Shown one piece after another: positions 8,609 to 18,430 of a DNA stretch of 35,569 nt (position 1 is the first letter of the stretch; each line of letters begins with the position of its first letter). The position numbers were made by a program, and so were the translations under genes. The stretch lies in the NCBI GenBank assembly GCA_038093515.1, contig JBBPSI010000238.1, positions 1-35,569 on the forward strand, given 5' to 3'. The stretch comes from Butyriboletus loyo (taxonomy: Eukaryota > Basidiomycota > Agaricomycetes > Boletales > Boletaceae). Under the pieces are notes generated by a model that worked only from the letters and a program-made list of their open reading frames with translations, was not told the origin of the DNA and made no database searches.

Positions 8609-9036
8609 TGTTACGCTGGGCGCTAACAATTGAACAGCGAGGAGGCACTCTGGAGTGGCCTCGAGACTCGTGAAACGTTTCTGAGCTGGGTCTCAGACTA
8701 TGTCTTAGTGCGCACACTAAGAGTCTGGAAGTGATACTAATTGCTAGCAGGTTACTGCGTAGAACTAGATACCGTTACAGGGTGTAAAGACTGTGGCTTT
8801 ATACTACTGAGGTCTGCGCACAGACCATGCTCCCTAATCGGGTCGCGAGAGTAAAAGTACAAACGAGGAAAAGATACTCTAGAACATTCTGGAGTATGAA
8901 AGAAAGTGCGTCCGTGCGCGGGAAGTGATGACTAAGCTAGAGCGGCTCATACCGCTCAACGGGCACTAGCAAAAGGCTAGGCGAGTGAAGTAGTCCCAAT
9001 GGTAATGGAGAGAAAAAGTATACCACTACCGTAACA
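8609..9036 (-). repeat. LTR, family A (5' LTR of A1)
   Basis: 428 bp with TG...CA ends. In element sense U3 contains a GGTCTGTGCGCA-like box, then TATAAAG (8797-8803), then the predicted start ATCTAGTTCT. R-U5 contains the CTTAGTG...CACTAAG hairpin and a GAGG...CCTC hairpin. The outer flank is family B gag sequence. Confidence 0.95.
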
Positions 9037-9785
9037 CAGCCCTCTCCCAAGGGCAACAACAAATCAATAGTTTCCTCGAAAGGTTTAAAGTCCTCTATCG
9101 TCAATCCGAGTGTGAACCAAAACACACTCTCAAACTCCTCAAACATGCTGTAAAGTATGAAATATACAAGCAGGTCTGTTTGTCCGTTGACGAAGAGACA
9201 TTGGCGGATTTCCACCTCCTTACCGAAGAGATCTGAAGGACGGGTAGGGTCTTCGAACAGATGCATGCGGAAAGGGGTACAGGGCAAGCCCGACAATGGT
9301 GGCCTTTTACTCAGCAGCCGCAACGGGGTTATCCGGCCCCTAAAGGACCTCCTCCCGGCTATACTGCAGTCGGGACTCAACCAGGGCGTGGCACCCCAAT
9401 GGATCTTAGTGCCCAGCAATCAGGTCCCGAAACTAGGACTTGTTTTGGCTGCAGTAACGTCGGGCATATCCGCCCCAATTGTCCTCAGAACCCTAACCGT
9501 CGGGACAAAGCTGGCTCCAATGCTCACCCTAAAGTATGGCAGCAATGGATTCAGCAAGCCGACGGGACTTACATACAAGGCTGGGTTCCTGTCAACTCCG
9601 CGGAGGTAACCCCTCCAAACACTTCATATCAGTCAAGGCCTTTACCGGCACCACCTGTGGTTGGAGCACCGCAACAAGGAGAAACCTCCCAGCGTGCAGC
9701 GTATATGGGAGAAGACGCAAGGGCTTACTGGGCGGACTTGTTCGCCTGTGAAGCAAAGGAAAAGGCTGCGAGGTCTTTAAAATAA
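9037..9785 (+). pseudogene. Family B gag, 5'-truncated with an in-frame stop
   Basis: The frame is open from the A1 junction (QGQQQINSFLERFKVLY), meets TGA at 9234-9236, and continues in the same frame from 9237 to TAA at 9783-9785. The downstream part carries a classical nucleocapsid knuckle CFGCSNVGHIRPNC (CX2CX4HX4C) at about 9439-9480, then a Pro/Gln-rich tail. Without the single TGA this would be an uninterrupted Gag C-terminal half. The stop sits between capsid-like and knuckle parts. It ends inside a TTTAAAA heptamer used for a predicted -1 shift into pol. Confidence 0.85.
9776..9785 (+). promoter_or_regulatory. Predicted -1 frameshift site of family B (T TTA AAA TAA)
   Basis: TTTAAAA at 9776-9782 is read T TTA AAA in the gag frame and is followed directly by the gag stop TAA. 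The -1 frame (TTT AAA ATA AAG) runs straight into pol, which has no ATG until 10022. The heptamer fits the X XXY YYZ rule. A weak downstream stem (CTTAG...CTAAG, about 9794-9814) is the only structure I can see. Confidence 0.65.
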
Positions 9786-12700
9786 AGAAGTTGCTTAGTG
9801 CAGGGGTGTCTAAGGGACTGGACAATATTTCTTCTTCTTTTCAAAATCATTTCTCTTCACTATATACATTTTCGGACTCTAATGTAGATGGAAATGAACT
9901 TTTAGATAAGGAACCAGAGTTGTTGATTAGTTCAGTGTTTACGAATTCATCTTCAGATGTAAGCATAGATGTTCCCGGATTGATTGATTGCGAAGGGGAT
10001 GATGATGATTCTTTTCCATGTATGTCAAAAAATATATCTATAGAACCCGAAAGAGAGTCTCCTATTGTGAGCTCGGCGCCGGGAAAGTGTGTGCTTAATT
10101 CTCTTTTGAGACAAATGAACACGCGATCTTTGCTTTCTTCCTCTTCTAATTATAAAGCCCCTATCAAATCTTCTTTGATGTTCGGTGGTGATTATTCCCC
10201 GGTGGTGAAAATCACCTACCAGTCAAATGCTACTTGGCGAACTCGTTCGCTTAAGGCTTTGCTGGATACGGGAGCAGTCAATACCTTCATCGACAAAAAC
10301 TATTGCGATACATGCAAAATTGATTTAATTCCATTACCCAAGTCCATGGAAGTTATCAATGCTGACGGCTCTAAAGGAGCAATAGGTCGCATTACGCACA
10401 AAGCTTCCTTATTTATGGAAATTGATGGACATTATGAGGCCATCAAAGCTTATGTTTCGCTTCTTGGTTCTCATCAAATGATTATTGGCTACGACTGGTT
10501 CGCACACCATAATCCAGACATTGATTGGCATTTCAAAACTATTTCTTTCAATCATTGTTCACCTTACTGTAAAGTTATTGCAGATTCTATTTCTTCATCG
10601 AACCTTACTTCTTGCTGTACGATAGAACCCGGAGTTGCTGAAAAGGTACCTGATGTATACCACGACTATTTAGATGTTTTCTCTGAGGATGAGGCAGCAA
10701 GAATGCCTGAGCAGAAACCTTGGGATCACGCAATAGATCTCAAACCCGATTTCGTACCGAAAAAGGGCCGCGTCATTCCAATGTCCGATGAAGAACAAGA
10801 CCAAATCAGGAGTTTCATGGAAAAAGAACTAAAGAAGGGTTACATAAGACCGTCAAAGTCACCTCAGATGGCCCCGTGTTCTTTATTCCCAAGAAAACTG
10901 GAGACAAGCGATTGGTCATGGACTATCAATATCTAAACGACGGAACCATTAAAAACGGTTACCCGTTACCCCTTATCCCGCAGTTGATCGATAGGCTTAA
11001 AGGCGCCGATATCTTTACTGCGTTGGATCTCCGATGGGGATTTAATAATATCCGTATTAAGGAAGGAGACGAGTGGAAAGCCGCGTTTGTTACGCCAATT
11101 GGGGCTTACGAACCCACCGTCATGTACTTTGGGCTTACCAACTCTCCGCCCACCTTCCAAAATATGATGAACGACATCTTCAACGATATGTATGCATGTG
11201 TCATTATTTATATCGACGATGTTATGATATTCACAAAAGGAAAAACGAGGGCAGAGCATGAGGAAAAAGTAAAAGAAGTACTCCAACGCCTTCGAGAAAA
11301 CGATCTATATGTAAAACCAGAAAAATGTGTATTCTCTTCGGACAAAGTGGACTTTTTAGGTATGGTAGTTTCCAGGAATGGTGTTGAAATGCAGTCAAAG
11401 AAGACAGATGCCATCCGAGACTGGCCAACGCCCTCACGTCTGAAGCAGGTTCAAGCGTTCCTAGGATTATGTAATTACTATCGGAGATTCATTGAGGGCT
11501 TCTCGGAGATTGCCCGACCCCTCAATAACTTAACAAAAAAGGATACCCCTTTCAAATGGGGTAAGGACGAACAAACAGCGTTTGACACGCTGAAAAAGAA
11601 GTTTCACACAGCACCGTTATTGGCCTACCCTGATCGTGACAAGGAGATGCGGGTAGAAACGGATGCTTCGGATATAGCAGTGGGCGCTGTCCTTTCCATA
11701 AAAGGATCGGATGACCTTTGGCGACCCTGTGCATTCCTTTCCCACTCCTTTGATGCTGCGGAATGGAATTATCCAATTTACGATAAAGAACTGCTGGCAG
11801 TAATACACGCCTTGGAAGAATGGCGGCATTATTTAATCAGCAGAGAAGGGTTCGAGATCTGGACAGATCATAAGAACCTTGAGTACTGGAAGAAGCCGCA
11901 AACACTGTCGGGACGACAAGCACGATGGCATGCGCTTCTCCAGGAATTCAATTATTTATTTGTTTACAAACCTGGCTCAACCAATGGCAGAGCAGATGCA
12001 TTATCGTGTCGAGCAGACCATGGTGAAGCCGTTACGGACCACAATACCAATATTATGGTACTTCCACCGAACCTTTTCCTTAATAAAGTTTCTCTTTCTT
12101 CTTCCTTTTATGATACCTTACAAAAAGAATCCGAAAAACAAAAACAAAAAGAAATACCTGGATTTTATTACGATACAGATCAATCTGTATTTATTAATGA
12201 AAAGAAAAAAGTCTTTGTGCCTGAGGCACTTAGAATACAATTACTTAATATTTGCCACGATTCGCTGATAGCTGGACACTCGGGACAGGCCCGAATGGCT
12301 CATCTTCTCACATGGCATTTCACATGGCCTGGCGTTACAAAGGACATCAAACGTTATGTAGATAGCTGCCAAGCGTGCGCCCTCATGAAGGGTAAGCAAA
12401 ATGCACCGGCAGGTAAATTATTACCACTTCCCACAGCTAGTCATCCCTGGGAAGACATTTCCGTTGATTTTGTTACTGGACTTCCTATTTCGAATGGCTT
12501 TGATGCCATTTGTACGATAGTCGATCGCTTCTCCAAGGAAGTCGTTTACGTCCCTTGTAAGACGACTACTTCTTCCAAGGAGTTAGCTATTATTTTTAGA
12601 GACAATGTTTGGTGCGTTCATGGACTTCCTTGTACTATAGTTTCGGATCATGGACCCCAGTTTGTATCAGACTTTACCACAGAGCTTTGCAAGCTTCTCG

Positions 12701-13602
12701 GCATTTCCCAGAAGATCTCTATGGCATACCATCCCCAATCTGATGGTCAAACCGAACAGATAAATAGGGAGATGGAACAATATTTACGTACCTATGTGGC
12801 CAAAAAACAAGAAACATGGGCTGATTGGATCAAGATCGCCCAGTTTAACCATAATAATTCTCTTACCACTGCCACGGGTACCATTCCATTCTCTATCACA
12901 CGTAATTATTATCCTAGAGTTGGGTTTGAAAAGTCTTCCAATACGTTAGCCGGAGATTTCGCATGCAGTGCTGGGAAAGCACATGCCGAGGTTAAAGAAG
13001 CATTGGAAGAAGCTCGCAAGCGCATGGTATCACAGGCCGATAATAGACGATCGGATGCGCCCGATTACAAAGTGGGAGATAGTGTGTGGCTCAGTACGGA
13101 GAACTTGAAGTTGCCGTACACTGCACGAAAACTCACGCAGCATTGGATCGGTCCTTATCGGATCAAGGCACTCAAGCCAAACACTGTCGAACTTCAGCTG
13201 CCAAGCAGCATGCGGATTCATCCTGTAGTCAACATTTCTCGTGTTAAACCTTACCGGGAAACCCTTGCAGGACAACCTGTCTTGTGTCCTGACCCAGTCA
13301 ATGTCACGGACGAAGGATACTCGGAATTTGAGGTTGATTACATTGTCGCCTCCAGGATGAAGCATAGGAAGTTGGAGTATTTAGTGCACTGGCAGGGCTA
13401 TGACGAAACAGATCGCACGTGGGAACCAGTATCCAATCTGGGCAATTCGCAAGATGTAATCGCAGATTATCACCATGCCCACCCTTCCGCCCCTCGCCCC
13501 CTTCGTGGCCTATCACTTTTTGAATTTTCTTCGTTATTTAAGGAGTATGGTCCTGAGCATGGAACCGCCTATCAAGGAACTTGTCTGGAATATGAGTCCT
13601 AG
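9779..13602 (+). pseudogene. pol: Family B pol (PR-RT-RH-IN-chromodomain) with one frameshift
   Basis: Two overlapping frames make one Pol. The first (to 10936) holds an acidic N-terminal region, the protease (LLDTGAVNTFID near 10260) and the start of RT. The second (10876-13602) continues with RT (YIDDVMIF near 11210), RNase H (TDASDIAVGAV near 11660), integrase (HHCC region near 12250-12390; SDHGPQFVSDF near 12640; TDGQTEQINREME near 12740), a GPY-like module (WIGPYRI) and a chromodomain (FEVDYIV...WQGYDETDRTWEP) near 13330-13430. The break is a single missing base near 10874, where MAP should continue as VFFIPKK. Catalytic motifs are otherwise intact, so the element died recently. Confidence 0.9.
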
Positions 13603-13612
13603 GGGGGGGAAG
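13602..13612 (+). promoter_or_regulatory. Polypurine tract of B1
   Basis: GGGGGGGGAAG runs from the last base of the pol stop to the TG of the 3' LTR, the usual plus-strand primer position. Confidence 0.8.
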
Positions 13613-14102
13613 TGTTATAATTGTATCTCTTATAACAAACTTTGCGTTCGGACTTCGTCATATTTCTCTTTCAAAGGTCACGTGACTCTGTGCACATGAT
13701 CGTGGGATTATACATGTGACCACAGGCTGACTAAGCATATGATGTCATGGTCCAGACTGGCCCAGACTCTATGACATCATGCCTCATGTATTTAATCTCC
13801 GTTTACTTCTCTTCTTTTTGATCACTGTCAACTTCTATTTAATCTCCGTCGACCCTGACTTCTTCTCATATGTACATGTATAGTAACTAGTCTCATGCAC
13901 TGCTTGGTCTGTGCGCATTTCCCTGTAATATATAAAGGCTTGTGGTTTGGGCTAGGATTCCCTAGCTTTAACCACTTGTCTATTCGCTGGCAACAGTTGA
14001 GAGATTAAGGTCTGAGCTATTCCTCATTACCATCGCCAGTTATTGTGTATAGCTGCAACAGTTGCAAACCCCGTGTGCTCTGATAACTCCATTGTCATAA
14101 CA
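13613..14102 (+). repeat. LTR, family B (3' LTR of B1)
   Basis: 490 bp, TGTTATAA...GTCATAACA. U3 contains CACGTG (13679-13684) and inverted CRE-like sites TGATGTCA (13740-13747) and TGACATCA (13772-13779). The promoter has GGTCTGTGCGCA (13906-13917) 13 bp before TATAAAG (13931-13937). A long palindrome around GCTAGG-ATTC-CCTAGC lies 10-45 bp after the TATA box. It truncates the alpha-kinase-like gene that begins at 14103. Confidence 0.88.
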
Positions 14103-14344
14103 ACAAGTCTCTCGACCAGCTCTTCCCAGCCAAAGAAGGCAACCCCTTCCATCTTCACATCTCCCAACCACAACCAGTTGAAGCAAGCATTGCAGTCTGG
14201 GGGCAGAACCAATTTGGATATCAAGAATGGTGAATTATTGCGCACTTCCTGGAGTGACTACTCATGCAATCCTGTAGTGTTGCAATATAGAATTGAACCA
14301 GTCAACTTCTATCCTATCCCAGCATGCAAGCTCAATGATCTTCT

Positions 14345-14873
14345 TGTTACGCTAGCAATGCATGGTCAAATGCCAGTATGAATACTTTGTCACACAGGGT
14401 CCACAACAGTTGCAGGTATACACAAATACCTGGCAAGTATGAACTAGGAGTTCTAGCTTAGTCCTCAACTGTTACCAGTGAATAGACAAGTGGTTAAAAC
14501 TAGGGAATCCTAGTCTAACCACGAGCCTTTATATATTGTACAGAGATGCGCACAGACCAAGCTGTGCATGAGATGAACTACTATACATGGCTAGACTACA
14601 GGGTCAGAAAGAAGAGAAGTGCAACGGTGATTAACTACATGAGGCATGGCGATCAAAAGGAAGAGAAGCAAACAGAGATTAAATACATGTGTCATGATGT
14701 CATAGAGTCTAGGCTTGGTCTAGGCCATGACATCATATGCTTAGTCAGCAGAGGATCACATGTAAGTTCCCACAATCACATGCACTATGTCACGTGACCT
14801 TTGAAGGTGAAGTTTAATCGAAACAACTAAGTCCAAAGTTCAAAGTGTACAAATAAATGTTATGATTATAACA
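14345..14873 (-). repeat. Solo LTR, family B
   Basis: 529 bp in reverse orientation, flanked by a perfect 5-bp target duplication CTTCT (14340-14344 and 14874-14878). It contains the same promoter box, TATATAAAGG and palindrome as the other B LTRs. It interrupts the alpha-kinase-like frame. Confidence 0.92.
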
Positions 14874-14990
14874 CTTCTCCCTGAAAACAACTCAGAGTCT
14901 GGTTGTGAGGAGGCTACAGATGGAAAATGTGCTCAGCTATCCAAGGCAGCATTTGATATCAAAATGGCCAATGTATTCAATGGTCATATC

Positions 14991-15417
14991 TGTTACGCTT
15001 GGCGCTAACAACTAGAACGACTAGGCAGCACTCTGGAGTAGCTGCAGGACTTGAGAGACGATTCTGGGAGAAGTCTCAGACTATGTCTTAGTGCGCACAC
15101 TAAGAGTCTGGAAGGGAACTAATTGCTAGCAGAAGACTGCATAGAACTAGATAAAGTACACTGGGGTAAAGACTGGGTCTTTATACTACTGGGGTCTGCA
15201 CACAGACCATGTCCCTAATCAGGTCGCGAGAGTGAAAGTACAAATGAGGAAGGAGTACTCTAGAATGTTCTGGAGTACAAAAGAAAGTGCGTCCGTGCGT
15301 GAGAAGTGATGACTAAGCTGGAACGGTTAGTACTGTTCAAAAGGAACTAGCAGCAAGCTAGGCGAATGTAATAGTCCAAGTGGTAAAGGAGAGAAAAAGT
15401 ATACCACTATCATAACA
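14991..15417 (-). repeat. Solo LTR, family A
   Basis: 427 bp flanked by the duplication ATATC (14986-14990 and 15418-15422). Its U5 hairpin reads GCAG...CTGC, a compensated variant of GAGG...CCTC in A1 and A2. It interrupts the alpha-kinase-like frame. Confidence 0.93.
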
Positions 15418-16144
15418 ATATCAGGATCAACACCTCTCAAGCAGCCATCCTTGGTGTTGGAGCTTTCAAAACCACACAGGCTATGCAGCTGATGCTCTCT
15501 CACTCCAGGTCATCTGGGCTTGGTAGTATCTCAAACCAACCTATCACAGCCAAGCGCCCATTCCTAAATGTTGGCACCCAACCATCTGAATCATCATTTA
15601 GGTTTATCCAACTCAACATGGATGACGATACTAAGTGGCTCTACTGGACTATGGCTCTTTTCACCATGGTCTATGACTACATTGACCAGTTCCTCATGAC
15701 AGTCAAGATGCCCCCACCCTTTGAGATTCATTGTTTGCATTTCATGGAGGCCAGTTTATTGCTCATTTATTCTGACCACTCAACTGTTTCCCAAGCTGCA
15801 GGCACATCCAAAGCAGATACTATCAGGATGATCTATCTTGCAGAGGAAGTCATTCCTGGCAAATTCTTCAAGTATATACATAATGGCAGTGCAATTCCTC
15901 ATTGCCTCCCAGGTGATGCCACAGCAAACAATGTTGCTGAATTCCTGTCCTTTAAGTGCAGTATGCAAAGACAGGGGGGCAAGTCTATATTTCTGATTAC
16001 CAAAGTGTGTCATGGTTGTTCATCATTATGTTATGTAAGGAATCAACATAACAACAGGAAGCACCATGCTGTTGACAGATCCACAAATTCTTACCCATTC
16101 ATAAGTGCTGACATTGTTCATTTGTTCATGCTACCATCCTTGAT

Positions 16145-16524
16145 TGTATTATAATACTATATTATTTCCACACTTTTGGACTTCTCCTTTCACTTTCAAA
16201 GGTCACGTGACTCAGTGCACATGATCATGGGATTATACATGTGATCAGAATCTAGACAGAGCCTATGACATAATGGTCCAGACCAGCCCATGACATCATA
16301 CCTCATGTATTTAATCTCTGTTTACTTCTCTTTCTTTTGATCACTGTTGGCTTCTTAGTCTAACCATGTATAGTAGTTTATCACATGCACAGCTTGGTCT
16401 GTGCACCATCTTGTACAATATATAAAGGCTCATGGTTTAGGCTAAGATCCCTTAGCTTTAACCACTTGTCTTGATTGCTGGAAACAGTTGAGGGACTAAG
16501 GTACTTTGCTATACTCTATAAACC
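16145..16524 (+). repeat. Truncated LTR, family B variant
   Basis: About 380 bp matching the 5' three quarters of the B-variant LTR at 27075-27578 (reverse strand there). It includes the CACGTG site, the promoter box, the TATATAAAGG box and a palindrome variant GCTAAG-ATCC-CTTAGC. It is cut at 16524 by a family A LTR, and its missing 3' quarter does not reappear on the far side of element A3. Confidence 0.82.
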
Positions 16525-16951
16525 TGTTACACTGGGCGCTAACAACTAGAACTCTGAGGCGGCACTCTGGAGTAGCCGCAGGACTCGGGAGACAATTCTG
16601 GGAGAAGTCTCAGACTATGTCTTAGTGTGCACACTAAGAGTCTGGAAGAGAACTAATTGCTAGCAGAAGACTGCGTAGAACTAGATAGAGTACATGGGTG
16701 TAAAGACCGGGTCTTTATACTACTGGGGTCTGTGCACAGACCATGTTCCCAATCGGGTCACGAGAGCGAAACTACAAATGAGGAAGGAGTACTCTAGAAG
16801 ATTCTGGAGTATGAAAGAAAGTGTGTCCGTGCGTGGGAAATGATGACTAAGCTAGAGCGGTTCATACCGCTCAAAAGGCACTAGCAAAAGGCTAGGCGAA
16901 TGAAGTAGTCCAAGTGGTAGTGGAGAGAAAAAGTATACCACTACCATAACA
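16525..16951 (-). repeat. LTR, family A (3' LTR of A3)
   Basis: 427 bp, TGTTACACTGG...CATAACA, followed by the polypurine tract in reverse (TTACCCCCTTCCCA, 16952-16965). It interrupts the B-variant LTR ending at 16524. Confidence 0.92.
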
Positions 16952-17002
16952 TTACCCCCTTCCCATGGTGGAGACTCCGACTCCACAACTTGAAAATTCC
17001 CT

Positions 17003-18430
17003 TCACTGAGATGCTCCCTTGTTGAAGTCGTTGTTGTAAGCATCGTCGGCAGAGACATCTCCCCAAACGTCCTCCCTAAAGGTGCAATTGGCGACGATAT
17101 GGCCAATGGCGCCGCATAGGCCGCAGACATGCCTTGGGCAAAACTCCTGTATATGACCAGGGGCGATCTGGTGGCAAAAGGGGCAGGTGTAGTTGGGACA
17201 GTCTCTGCGGAAGTGGCTGACGGTGCCGCACTCGAAGCAGAGTTGCGGGCGGACGAGGCGAGGTCGAGCAGGGCCTGGGCTGGGATCAGGGGATCTGTCG
17301 TCCAGGATGATAGGGGAATTACGAGTGCCCTGGTTGGCGAGGTAGGGAGGCAGGGGTCCGTATGAGGAGTTGTTAGAACTGCCAGCTGCGGTGAGGGGGG
17401 AGGAGACTCTGGGGATGAGCTGGATGGCGGGGGTTCCGCGACGAGTGGATGGCTGGGGGGTGACGGAGCGGACGGCTCTGTTGGCGATCCTTCTTCCTGC
17501 AGTGGTGAGGGTGACTGATCCCGGGATAGATCCAACCTGGAGAAGTGCCTGGCGAGGTTGGCGATGCACAGTACGAGGTGGTAGGGGGGAGTGTCAACGA
17601 GCGACCTGGGGCTCGTCGACATCGGTCCGAAAGGACTCCAAGGATTCTCCCATTGTCTTGTGAGATGAATCAGCTACCAACGTGGTTGTGGGAGACTCCC
17701 GGGCGGATGGCGCTGGTACAGGTAGTGGCGAAGGAGATCTCTCTGCTGGAGGGCAAGGCAGGGGATCGGGGCCACGAGCCATGGGACGAAGGTAGCCGAT
17801 GCGGTCGGCGGAGTGGAGATAGAACTCTCGCTCTCTGGGAGCAAGAGCCATGAGTATGGGGCAAAGGACAGGAGCCAGAATACCTGGCAGGAGTTGGTCA
17901 ACAACATAGCCAAACCCTTCAGTGTGGAGAATATCCAGAGTGTGTTACGCTGGTAGAACACTACTGTTTCAACAGCGGAGGTAGCCGATGCGGTCAGCAG
18001 AGTGGAGGTAGAAATCTCACTCCCTAGGAGCAAGAGCCATCAGGATGGGATAGAGGACTGGGGCCAGAATACCTGGCAGCAACTGATCGACCATGTAAGC
18101 GAAGCCTTCTGTGTGGAGGATGTCTAAAGTGTATCCCCTGGCCTCCATCAGGGAGGACTCCAGGGCGGCGGCATAGACGGGGGGTTTGTTGTCTGGGCAA
18201 AGACAGGTGTGAACAGTGCAGGTGAGGGCATAAGAGCGGTAGAGCGAAGCAAGGGTGCAAAGGACATAGTCCCCAGTAAAGTCCATATGCTGCTCAAGGG
18301 CGTAGGTGGTGACAGGATTCTCTAAGATGGCAGCATACAGGATGCGATGGGAGGAGACTGGAAGGCAGGAGGAGCGGACAGGAGGCTGAGGTGGGAGCGG
18401 AGCGTTGTTTTCTGCAGGAGGAATGGCCAT
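17003..18430 (-). pseudogene. ORF3 of A3, interrupted by a duplication and 32-bp insert
   Basis: Two collinear parts. 18430-17975 encodes the N-terminal region from the ATG (MAIPPAENN), and 17942-17003 encodes the middle and C-terminal region. Sequence for about 50 codons (around residues 110-165) is present on both sides (17780-17942 and 17975-18136), separated by the 32-bp insert. All three knuckles retain their Cys and His residues, including the unusual CX2CX6HX4C middle one, which suggests ORF3 was under protein-level selection before this copy decayed. The ATG again lies 9 nt after an in-frame pol stop (here TAG TAA). Confidence 0.85.
17943..17974. other. 32-bp TGTTACGCTGG...TTTCAACA junction insert
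   Basis: The first 11 bases match the end shared by family A and D LTRs, while the last about 20 (TAGAACACTACTGTTTCAACA) match the reversed start of family C LTRs (compare 30093-30113). It is flanked by directly repeated ORF3 sequence and no obvious 5-bp duplication. It looks like a recombination scar or a collapsed composite LTR. Confidence 0.6.

Larger units (their letters stand above)
1911..9036 (-). mobile_element. Full-length family A Ty3/Gypsy chromovirus (element A1)
   Basis: 7126 bp on the minus strand: 5' LTR 8609-9036, primer-binding site 8597-8606, gag, pol, ORF3, polypurine tract, 3' LTR 1911-2338. All three reading frames are open and the catalytic residues I can see are intact. 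The two 428-bp LTRs differ at only about six positions by eye, three of them clustered, so the element is fairly young and possibly still active. The flanks do not show a duplication: the left flank ends GTATCC in family A ORF3 sequence, while the right flank starts CAGCC in family B gag. The present copy is therefore probably a recombinant between two insertions, or one flank was lost. Confidence 0.93.
9037..14102 (+). mobile_element. Family B Ty3/Gypsy chromovirus, 5'-truncated (element B1)
   Basis: Plus-strand element lacking its 5' LTR and the start of gag, which are replaced by element A1 at 9036. Present are most of gag, pol with a chromodomain, a polypurine tract (13602-13612) and a 3' LTR (13613-14102). 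It is much more AT-rich than family A. It is inactive as it stands: TGA inside gag at 9234-9236 and a one-base loss in pol near 10874. Both look recent because the remaining frames are otherwise open. Confidence 0.9.
14103..16144 (+). pseudogene. Alpha-kinase-like gene remnant, split by two solo LTRs
   Basis: If the solo LTRs at 14345-14873 and 14991-15417 are each removed with one copy of their 5-bp duplication, a single frame of about 358 codons runs from 14103 to 16144. It resembles the alpha-kinase (MHCK/EF2-kinase-like) proteins expanded in some Agaricomycetes: a glycine-rich GVGAFKTTQAMQL segment, RFIQLN, AEEVI...FFKYIHNGSAIP, and ANNVAEFLSFKCSMQRQGG. The part corresponding to the usual SDFQG motif is degenerate (FLITK). 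The 5' end is cut by the B1 LTR and the 3' end by a B-type LTR at 16145, so it cannot make a complete kinase. The family call rests on remembered motifs, not on a search. Confidence 0.62.

Noticed and set aside
14546..14797. 83-codon ORF
   Set aside because: Lies wholly inside the antisense strand of a solo B LTR.
15483..16154. Treating the 223-codon ORF as a complete host gene
   Set aside because: The same frame continues upstream across two LTR insertions, and its stop codon lies inside an inserted LTR, so it is part of a truncated pseudogene.
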